The translations under genes were made by a program, and so were the position numbers. A stretch of 64,000 nt of DNA from Oceanospirillales bacterium (GTDB taxonomy: Bacteria; Pseudomonadota; Gammaproteobacteria; Pseudomonadales; Endozoicomonadaceae): positions 62,001-126,000 of the forward strand of contig SIHQ01000005.1 in assembly GCA_004762125.1 (NCBI GenBank), in the 5' to 3' direction. Below, in pieces: positions 57,025-64,000 of the stretch (the first letter of the stretch is position 1; each line of letters starts with the position of its first letter). The notes beneath the pieces are model-generated. The model was not told where the DNA came from, searched no databases, and saw nothing but the letters and a program-made list of their open reading frames with translations.

Positions 57025-57897
57025 ATTAAATCCATATTCAGCCGCCAGCAGTCACTTGCTACGCGTTTTATTTTGCTTTTCATTCTGTGTATAGCACTGC
57101 TGTTTATCGATCATCGTTTTAACTACCTGAATGTTGCCCGCTCATGGCTGTCGGTCATGGCCGTACCTGTTCAATGGGTGGCAGACCTTCCTTCAAGGCT
57201 GTTCAGCTCTGCTGATGAGCTGGTGACGTCCCGAAGTGAGCTGGTACAGGAGAATGCCAGGCTGAAAGCCCGAAGCCTTATTCTTGAACAACAGGTGCAG
57301 AAACTGGCCTCTTTAACGGCCCAGAACCTTCGTCTGAAAGAATTGCTTAATTCATCTGAGCTGGTGGACGAACAGGTTCTGGTCGCTGAAATCGTTGGAA
57401 TAGATCCGGATCCTTTTTCCCATATTGTCATTATCAACAAGGGCAGTACTGAAGGTGTTTTCAGAGGTCAGGCTCTGGTCGATGCCCATGGTGTTATGGG
57501 GCAGGTTATAGAAGTGACTCCTTTGAGAAGCCGGGTGATGCTGGTAACCGATGTCGGCAGTCGAGTGCCGATTCAGGTGAACCGCAGTGGCTATCGTGGC
57601 ATAGCCGCTGGGACTGGCCGAAAAGACTCTATGGATCTGTTGCACATTCCTGATACGGCTGATATCCAGGAAGGTGATCTGTTAACAAGCTCAGGCCTGG
57701 GCAAGACTTTTCCGGTGGGTTATCCATTGGGTGAAGTCAGGAAGATTGAAAGAGATCCTGGAGAGCCTTTTGCCAGGGTCGAAGTAGAGCTGTCAGCCAA
57801 AGTGAACACCACTCGTTTTGTCTTACTGGTTTTCAGGGAAAATCAGAGAAGGTTTGGTGAAGCGTCTTCAGAAGCAGATAAGGCCAACAGTCAATGA
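57025..57897 (+). CDS. mreC: Cell shape protein MreC (probable AUU start)
   Basis: Periplasmic coiled-coil and beta-barrel scaffold of the elongasome with one N-terminal transmembrane helix. The first canonical start in frame, TTG 57073, has no ribosome binding site and would delete conserved residues. From ATT at 57025 the protein begins with a segment KSIFSRQQSLATRF that matches the MreC family start (compare KPIFSRGPSL in E. coli), and GGAG lies six bases upstream (57015-57018). An in-frame stop at 56998 excludes earlier starts. Domains: helix about residues 17-34, coiled coil about 70-110, beta domain with DPDPFSHIVIINKGS and LTSSGLGKTFPVGYP. Its stop overlaps mreD (ATGA). Confidence 0.88.
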   Translation: MKSIFSRQQSLATRFILLFILCIALLFIDHRFNYLNVARSWLSVMAVPVQWVADLPSRLFSSADELVTSRSELVQENARLKARSLILEQQVQKLASLTAQNLRLKELLNSSELVDEQVLVAEIVGIDPDPFSHIVIINKGSTEGVFRGQALVDAHGVMGQVIEVTPLRSRVMLVTDVGSRVPIQVNRSGYRGIAAGTGRKDSMDLLHIPDTADIQEGDLLTSSGLGKTFPVGYPLGEVRKIERDPGEPFARVEVELSAKVNTTRFVLLVFRENQRRFGEASSEADKANSQ

Positions 57898-58382
57898 GTG
57901 GCCAAAGGAGTAATAGTCACTGGATAGTCTGGTCAAGCCTGATTGTTGCCATGCTGCTCAGCATTATTCCTTTGCCGGATTGGGTCTCTATTTCAAGGCC
58001 GGCCTGGGTGGCCATGGTGGTCATGTACTGGATCATGGCTTTGCCGGAGCGCTTTGGTCTGCTGTTTGCTTTTGTCGCTGGATTGATTATGGATATATTC
58101 CTGGGAACAGGGTTTGGCCATAGTTCTCTTGGGTTGCTGATTGTGGCGGTGGTGACGTTAAGCCTTCATCGGCGATTGCGCATGTTCCCCTGGTGGCAAC
58201 AAGCGTTTATGGCTTTTGTGATTATTGGCTTTTATCAGTTAGTTAATCTCTGGATTAAAAGTGCGCTTGGCCGGACGCCGCCATCACTCTGGTACTTGAT
58301 GCCGGCGCTGACCAGCGCTGCTTTTTGGCCTTGGCTGTCAGCAATGCTTCGGTATCTTAGAAGAGAGTTCAGGGTAACCTGA
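57894..58382 (+). CDS. mreD: Rod shape-determining protein MreD
   Basis: 162-residue inner-membrane protein with about five helices, partner of MreC and RodA/PBP2. Typical MreD features: SIIPLPDWVSISRPAWVAMVVMYW, ALPERFGLLFAFVAGLIMDIFLGTGFG, FPWWQQAFMAFVIIGFYQ. Overlaps mreC by four bases. Confidence 0.95.
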   Translation: MSGQRSNSHWIVWSSLIVAMLLSIIPLPDWVSISRPAWVAMVVMYWIMALPERFGLLFAFVAGLIMDIFLGTGFGHSSLGLLIVAVVTLSLHRRLRMFPWWQQAFMAFVIIGFYQLVNLWIKSALGRTPPSLWYLMPALTSAAFWPWLSAMLRYLRREFRVT

Positions 58383-58416
58383 GTTTTTAAGGATACCTTG
58401 TTGATGTAAATGAAAC

Positions 58417-58451
58417 GGCCACAGAAATTCTAGTATAGAATTTCTGTGGCC
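58417..58451. terminator. Bidirectional terminator between mreD and the exported gene
   Basis: Perfect 16-bp stem: GGCCACAGAAATTCTA (58417-58432) with TAGAATTTCTGTGGCC (58436-58451), loop GTA. AGTTTT follows on the plus strand; on the minus strand the hairpin is followed by GTTTCATTT. It serves the two converging genes. Confidence 0.8.
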
Positions 58452-58466
58452 AGTTTTGATCCATTA

Positions 58467-61399
58467 TTATTGTTTATATAGTTCTAATTTTACAGGGCCT
58501 CCATTTTCTATATCTGTATCCAAAGTTGCAGAGCTTCCTCCAACGTCAAAACCTACCTGATCACCCAGAGGATTATGGACATCGTATTTTTTGCCACCTA
58601 TATCGCACAATCCTGATACTCCGCAGGTAAGTACCATAGCAGCCGTTGCTGCCCTTTTATAACCTCTGTTTGCCAGAGTGAAAGTTATGCCCAAGCCTGC
58701 AACATAAGTCACTACAGCGCTTACAGCTACTGCTCCGCCAATTGCTCCGATGGTAGCTGACTGGACAGGGAGATTTGTTGGGAAACCGTCACAAATGAAC
58801 GGGTAGGGTGCTTCTGTTGGTTCTTCAGTGGTAGTCGAATTGATAGTCAGTGAACCATGACACTGGAAAGCGTTGTCGGTGCAACTTGCAGGAGTAGTAT
58901 CAATGATCAGACATTGCCCTGGTCGCTCAAATCCGATTCGTTTAATCAGTTGGTAACAATCGTTGTTGGTAATACTGATCATGCCTGCCAGTGGAATAGG
59001 ATCCTTATTTTCTGTTCTTGCCTCCAGAGTAATATGCTTGCCAGCACAGATTGCATCGGGATCACCAATGTTGGAATCAAGTTCCATATCCAGTGTGTAA
59101 TCTGGGTATCCTGCATTTTTAGGTGGTTGATTGAAAACCACTTCGATAGCCGCAGAAGGGTAAGCATCAGTGTCTCCCTGTAGAGGAGAAGCTACGTTCT
59201 CCGTTACTGTGGCTTTGGGGATATTTGTTAACCTAATGGCTCGTGCGTCTCTAATGTGCACTTCTGCAGAACCCTCGTCGGGTTCGGGTTCGCGATTCTT
59301 GTCTGCACGCCAGGTGTTGTTGCTGATAGTGATACGAGCCTGATCTACACAGTTGTGTACATCTATACCCGCCTGAATAGCGGGGATGCAGCTGACCCAG
59401 ATGACTTCTTTATCAATACGATCATTATTGAAAAAGTTGTTCATAATAAAAGTATCATGTTGAACCGAACGAATATCAATATAGCGGGTTGGGCTGAAAA
59501 CGGATTGCTGGGATGTCGGGTTAAAATTGTTTTTTGTGATTCTCAGAGGTGCTTTGTAGTTCTCGTCTTTGCGAATAATTTCGTTAAGTTGGTTACTGCT
59601 TCTGTTTTCTATTTGGGTCGAAAGCTCAACACCCCATAAATAAAAGCCGCCCTCCATTCCTTCGGGTTGACAATCAGATGTTACTGGATCATCGGTCTGA
59701 GTGCAGAGGCGGATGACGCTGCTGGTCAGCAGTGAACCTGACGGTTTTAGCTCCAAACGGTTTTGAAATGGGCGACCGTCTCCTATCAAAGCTACTTTAC
59801 CAATGGGAAGTAGACGACTTTCAAATCTTGGCGCTACTTGCTGGTCCAATATGATATCGTTGCTCAACATAATAATACGACCACCATCAACAGGAATATG
59901 CAGTAGGCAATCTAGAGCTTCCTCGGACGTTACGGCCAGCGCTCGAGCAAAGGTCGTTCCACCCGTGGCATTGTCATCATTGATAAATGCCTGGCAACGA
60001 TTTTGGTCTTCAGCAGAGCAAAGCTGATCACAAGGAGCGCTTATATTGTCTTGAACGGCTGGTGTTGGGCAACTTATCTGACCACAACCAGCCACAGGAT
60101 CAACCGTTGTAGCAGTTGGTGTTGCTGGATTGTTTGTGACTATGCCCTGCGAGCTGGTAGTTTCACCCATACTTGAGACGGTAGTAGAGGATAGATTATC
60201 ACTTGGTATTGTCGTAAGAGGCGGAGGGGTTGTGGGTGGTAAAGGGATGTCACATACAACGTCCGTTGAAGGGTAGTTATAAGGTGCGCTCTGCCATACG
60301 GTCGCTGGTTGTTCTGTGAAAGAAGTCTGTAGTTCTCCAGCCGTATTACGGCTATAACCCCAGCCGATATCTCTTGTGCTTTGTCTTATGCCGAGTACAC
60401 CGCCACTGAAATCTGTCAAAGGAGCGGATGTGGACGTGTAACTCAGAGACTCCGTTCTATCATGATTGTTGCCATCCAGTATTTTGTTGCAGGTACTGCC
60501 TGAAGCAATGGCCACACGTCCAGAAAGATGCAGTGGCTTGGCGTTATTGTGAGTCGGTGTTCGAATGGTGGTGTTGCTCATTGACAGCACAATCTGTTCA
60601 TAACTTAGTGTTCCACTGTCAAACGCAGAACAGGATAAATTGATACCGCGGATTTGGTCAGATGCTGTCGGGGGGGGCTGGAGCTGTTAAGCATGTCGAT
60701 TTCGACATTGTTTAACATTAAAGATTGCGATTCTCGTTGCGCATCGCAGGTAAGGAAGAGAGCACTCTGCAGTCTACTATCGGACACTGCAGAAAAAGGT
60801 TTGATAACTTTGACGTTGGATAGAGAGAGACGTCCAACATCTTGAGCGTGTATCAGAGTATAAATGTTTTCCTGATCGTCAGAGTCAAGAATAATATCTG
60901 CTAGTTCATATTGACCGTCACCGTTGAAGCTGAAAATTCTGTTGCTGGATGTAGCATGGTTGGCTAGCAGACTAGGCCGTTGATCATCAGGGCTGGTCGA
61001 GGAGATCCCCGACAAGTTACTGACAATAGAAGTAGAGCCAGAATGGGCTATTCCTGCGATTGGTAATGTATACCTAGCTGGACGCTGTTGATCGTCGAGA
61101 GCATCGAAGATAAACAGAGTATGTTGGACTGAGTTGAATATCACAGAAGGCGAGCTATCTGTGTAGGGTATTTTGACAATATTGTCATGATAACTTCTCA
61201 GGTAGACATCACAGGCTATTCGGTCAGCTGAGTTGGAATCTGGGAAATGGGCTTCACAGGTGGGGGGTAATGGTGGCGTTGTAGGTGCTTGAGTTGTGAA
61301 TTCTTGCGCAAAAGTGCTTCCAGCAGAGAATAAATAACCGATAAGCAATGCGATTGGGTTGAACGACCTTCGTCGATTTGAAAAAGAGAGGCTAATCAT
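58467..61399 (-). pseudogene. Large exported beta-helix-like protein, frame broken at a G8 tract
   Basis: The gene starts at 61399 with a signal peptide (FNPIALLIGYLFSAGSTFAQ) and runs with beta-helix-like repeats until a stop at 60605. The frame beyond the G8 tract (60670-60677) continues uninterrupted: read one base back, the sequence is PTASDQIRGINLSCSAF and joins the long lower frame (to 58467). That part has a Ser/Thr/Pro linker (TTTIPSDNLSSTTVSS), about 400 residues of beta-helix strands with paired Cys, and a C-terminal helical hairpin (VTYVAGLGITFTL, AATAAMVLTCGVSG). One more G (nine) or two fewer would restore a protein of about 977 residues. This may be a phase-off state, a true mutation or an assembly error. 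Confidence 0.75.
60670..60677 (-). repeat. G8 homopolymer tract at frameshift
   Basis: Eight consecutive G on the plus strand (C8 in the coding strand) exactly where the reading frame of the exported protein is lost. Homopolymers of this length are typical sites of slipped-strand mispairing. Confidence 0.9.
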
Positions 61400-61870
61400 G
61401 AAATCACCTGAAAAGCATTGCCTGTAGTGTTGAATAAACTTGGCAGAAGTGACTAATAAAGAAATGAGTAAGCCTTGTTGAACACATATACGGCTTGTTC
61501 ATGTTTTCTTGGCACTTCAAAAGTGCCTTAGCTTATTCTGTACCTACACGGCGAGCTTATATAAAAGTTAATGTATATAAATGGTTACGAGCTAGACGTA
61601 TATATCCTAGTTTACCGAAACAGTGATCCGTTAAATTTTTAAATATTTGTTTTCATAGAAACAATAATAAATATGCAGAAAAGCTATCGAATGTCATAAG
61701 GTATAATTTTTTGGTGACACCGCAATAAGTTTTAAGGACATATTAATTCTGCTGGAACTTACTAGTAAAATTTCAATTAATAGGACATGTTTTTTCATGT
61801 CATTTCTACTCATAAGTTACAGCTGCCTTTTCTCTATTAAAGATATCTCTATCGAGTTCGTCGATTATTT
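61400..61870. other. AT-rich intergenic region
   Basis: 471 bases without a recognisable gene. A small hairpin, GGCACTT-CAA-AAGTGCC except for shared bases at the loop, lies at 61511-61527. The promoter of the large exported gene (minus strand) should be near 61400-61500. Nothing else seen. Confidence 0.4.
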
Positions 61871-63103
61871 TTACTCACTGTTTGTTTCTGGAATAGGCTC
61901 ATTGCTGCTGTCGGTTGTGACTCTATTTAGTTCGGGAATCTGTTCCGGTTGAGGCACAGGTTCAGGTTCAGGTTCAGGTTCAGGCTCAGAGTTTAGTTCG
62001 GGAATCTGTTCCGGTTGAGGCACAGGCTCAGAGTTTAGTTCGGGAATCTGTTCCGGTTGAGACGAAGGTTCAGGTTCAGGCTCAGAGTTTAGTTCGGGAA
62101 TCCGTTCCGGTTGAGGCACAGGCTCAGAGTTTAGTTCGGGAATCTGTTCCGGTTGAGACGCAGGTTCAGGGTTTAATTCAGGAATCTGTTCCGGTTGAGA
62201 CGCAGGCTCAGGGTTTGGTTCCGGGTCAGGGGTGATCTCAAACCAATCAAACCAAACAATCTCCGGGCGGTGATCCGATAACATTTTGTTATCTTTATCT
62301 CTAAAATCAGCAGATTCATACCTGACAGGTACCATCTTTATTTTATTTGAGTTCCGGTAAAAAATCCGATCAATTTTACCTTTCAGTTTCTGAAGCACTC
62401 CTAGTGTGTCATAAGAATCGGTCAATCCTGCCTCAGTACTGAACGCACTGTAGAGGTCAGGCATGTTTCCCATGCTGAAATTGAAATCACCAACGACAAT
62501 GACTGGATTAACAGCAGAAAAAGTTTTCATGTATTTGAATAACATGGTGGCTTGCTGAATGCGAAAGTCTTTAGCTTCCGAGGTGCCGCCAGACTCCATG
62601 TGCACGCTGTATATGTCGATTTCGAATTCGTTATCGTTTTTTCCACGAACCTTGTGTCGGGCAACTGAAAAGCCCTTAGTAGCAAGACAATCACTACCGG
62701 CTCCATTGCCGTCGCTGCCGTAGAGATAGCAGATTCCCCAAGGAATTCTGGTGAAATCACGCATGGGGAAACGTGAAAATCGATTCAATCCATCGTTAAC
62801 AATATGGCCATTGGCCCATTCGCTCCAGCTGTTTTCCTTGGGTATACTTTCATAAGGAAAATTCGCCGTTTTCTTGATGTCGTCGTGATACCAGAAATCT
62901 TCTTGCAGCATGACTAGATCATAATTGTTGAGTTTTTGCCCCAGTGTCGGAAAACGATAAGGATCCAGGTCATTGATCCAGTAAGGCAGACCCGCCACGT
63001 TATAGGTCATTACTGAAAAATTTCCGCGGAGTGTTTCCTGGCCATAACCGCTAGCTGCTGATAAAACTGCCAGAAACAGTAAAGCTTTAAACGATGTTTT
63101 CAT
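61871..63103 (-). CDS. Secreted sphingomyelinase-like endonuclease/exonuclease/phosphatase-family protein with repeat tail
   Basis: 410 residues. Signal peptide (MKTSFKALLFLAVLSAASGYG). EEP catalytic domain in order: VMTYNVAG near residue 32, LVMLQEDFW (metal-binding Glu), DIYSVHMESGG, VVGDFNFSMG (Asp/Asn) and SDHRPEIVWFDWF (catalytic His). This combination, with the Trp-rich entry loop, resembles bacterial neutral sphingomyelinases and related phosphodiesterases; sphingomyelin as a substrate is inferred only. From about residue 290 the tail consists of PEQIPELNSEP-type repeats with variable EP runs, probably an extended stalk. Lies between mreD and maf, normally adjacent. Confidence 0.8.
   Translation of the reverse strand: MKTSFKALLFLAVLSAASGYGQETLRGNFSVMTYNVAGLPYWINDLDPYRFPTLGQKLNNYDLVMLQEDFWYHDDIKKTANFPYESIPKENSWSEWANGHIVNDGLNRFSRFPMRDFTRIPWGICYLYGSDGNGAGSDCLATKGFSVARHKVRGKNDNEFEIDIYSVHMESGGTSEAKDFRIQQATMLFKYMKTFSAVNPVIVVGDFNFSMGNMPDLYSAFSTEAGLTDSYDTLGVLQKLKGKIDRIFYRNSNKIKMVPVRYESADFRDKDNKMLSDHRPEIVWFDWFEITPDPEPNPEPASQPEQIPELNPEPASQPEQIPELNSEPVPQPERIPELNSEPEPEPSSQPEQIPELNSEPVPQPEQIPELNSEPEPEPEPEPVPQPEQIPELNRVTTDSSNEPIPETNSE
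61924..62228 (-). repeat. Tandem repeats encoding Pro/Glu-rich tail
   Basis: Six imperfect units of about 42 bp with core TTCGGGAATCTGTTCCGGTT, some extended by one to four copies of the hexamer GGTTCA (coding Glu-Pro). Variation is in frame and would change tail length. Confidence 0.88.
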
Positions 63104-63287
63104 GGACGGTCCCTGTCTCTGTTATGAGCACTGAGGTTTATCAATTGCTCAGGATATAGCTCGGCTTTCCAGTTAAAATGGCTGGAACAAATACACCTGC
63201 CTGAATGCTTTGACTGGATTCAATGAAAATAGATTCGGCAACAGGCAGGGTTGCTGAATGCTGCAGAACAGGAAGGAGTATCTACCA

Positions 63288-63881
63288 ATGATTCATCTGG
63301 CCTCACAATCTCCACGGCGTAGGGAGCTGCTCGATCAAATAGGTGTGCCCCATACTCTTCTACCCTGTGAGATTGATGAAACACCGGTTGCCAATGAAGA
63401 GCCTCAGGCTTATGTAGAACGTATGGCACGGAAGAAAGCAGAAGCAGGGTGGCAATATGTTAAACAGACAGGGTTGCCCGACTATCCTGTGCTAGCGGCT
63501 GATACATCAGTTATTTTGGGAAAGAAAATTCTTGGTAAACCCGAAAACAGCCAACATGCCTGTGATATGCTGTTGGCATTAAGTGGTACATGCCATGAGG
63601 TTATTACAGCTGTCGCTGTCTATAGTGATCGAAATGTAGAAGTAACTATTTCCAGAACTAAAGTCAGAATGACGACTTTTTCGAAGGATGTAGCAAAAAA
63701 GTATATTGCTACCGGAGAGCCCAATGATAAAGCCGGTGCCTACGGAATACAGGGCTTCGGAGCAGTATTAGTGGACTCCATCGAGGGTAGCTATTCAGGT
63801 GTTGTTGGCCTGCCCCTGAAAGAAACTGCGGAATTGCTGAATACCTTTGGGATATCTCCCTGGCATGCCTCTGGAGACTGA
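63288..63881 (+). CDS. maf: Maf-family nucleotide pyrophosphatase (YhdE-like)
   Basis: 197-residue house-cleaning pyrophosphatase; the YhdE subgroup acts on dTTP and UTP. With ATG 63288 (GGAG about nine bases upstream) it starts MIHLASQSPRRRELLDQIG, the P-loop-like Maf motif; ADTSVILGKKILGKP and the later NDKAGAYGIQGFGA are conserved. The open frame to 63258 is ignored. Usually it follows mreD and precedes rng; here it is separated from mreD by about 4.9 kb. Confidence 0.95.
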   Translation: MIHLASQSPRRRELLDQIGVPHTLLPCEIDETPVANEEPQAYVERMARKKAEAGWQYVKQTGLPDYPVLAADTSVILGKKILGKPENSQHACDMLLALSGTCHEVITAVAVYSDRNVEVTISRTKVRMTTFSKDVAKKYIATGEPNDKAGAYGIQGFGAVLVDSIEGSYSGVVGLPLKETAELLNTFGISPWHASGD

Positions 63882-64000
63882 GGTAGAGACGTATGAAACC
63901 GACTTTCTGACCAACGTCGACTCTCGTAAAACTTTTGGCTCCCTGACGATTTTTCAATAGCTTTAACAATTTCAGACTGGTTGTTGATCATCCAGCCAGT
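63882..64000. other. Window end, unassigned
   Basis: I would expect rng (RNase G) after maf, but its start is not recognisable here. A minus-strand frame is open from the window edge (includes IVKAIEKSSGSQKFYESRRW) and would overlap maf; it could be the end of a gene entering from the right or a chance frame. Confidence 0.3.

Noticed and set aside
61924-62228. Possible CRISPR array
   Set aside because: The repeats are contiguous coding repeats without unique spacers and lie within an open frame.
63791-63991. Minus-strand frame at the right edge
   Set aside because: Most of it lies antisense to maf; it cannot be judged without the sequence beyond the window.

Overview
The window looks like chromosomal DNA from a marine gammaproteobacterium. 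The core genes and their order (gatCAB divergent from mreBCD-maf, pth near ychF, a gspC-N operon, FabV, a PA4642-type protein) point to the Oceanospirillales/Pseudomonadales side. The many large, lineage-restricted, Sec-exported hypothetical proteins and the moderate GC content fit a host-associated genus such as Endozoicomonas. That genus assignment is an inference from gene content, not from a search.

Layout. 1-7.3 kb: the 3' part of pth, then an accessory block (two exported hypothetical proteins, an MFS transporter, a D-Ala-D-Ala ligase and a 161-bp palindromic element), then ychF. 7.4-8.05 kb: a duplicated tRNA-Met/tRNA-Gln pair with two promoters and one strong terminator. 8.1-14 kb: a TSUP permease, cardiolipin synthase and a large secreted ExeM/NucH-type nuclease. 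14.2-15.8 kb: a small unknown protein overlapping the end of a frameshifted, calcium-binding-repeat (TSP3) lipoprotein gene. 16.1-27.3 kb: a complete type II secretion operon, gspCDEFGHIJKLMN. 27.4-30.8 kb: a 1132-residue exported coiled-coil protein. 30.9-34.6 kb: a Zrg-type zinc-uptake operon headed by a good Zur operator. 34.7-42.2 kb: cytochromes b561 and b562, FabV, a rhodanese, a serine-type transporter and two accessory proteins. 42.3-46 kb: hpt, upp-uraA and a STAS protein. 46.7-48.2 kb: an exported beta-helix-like protein. 48.2-51.5 kb: gatCAB. 51.9-55.5 kb: an exported acidic protein and a decayed beta-helix/mucin-like gene. 55.7-58.4 kb: mreBCD. 58.5-61.4 kb: a large exported beta-helix-like gene interrupted at a run of eight G. 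61.9-63.1 kb: a secreted sphingomyelinase-like phosphodiesterase with a repeat tail. 63.3-63.9 kb: maf.

Together: the exported nuclease, the phosphodiesterase and the exported hypothetical proteins are plausible clients of the general export pathway plus the type II system encoded here. Several of them sit inside gene neighbourhoods that are normally contiguous (pth-ychF, gatC-mreB, mreD-maf), so accessory secretome genes have been inserted between housekeeping genes. The most notable observations are a probable AUU start codon for mreC, a G8 tract that may switch a large surface protein on and off, the Zur box that assigns the zinc operon, a MITE-like palindrome, and a possible nucleotidyltransferase motif inside the giant exported coiled-coil protein.
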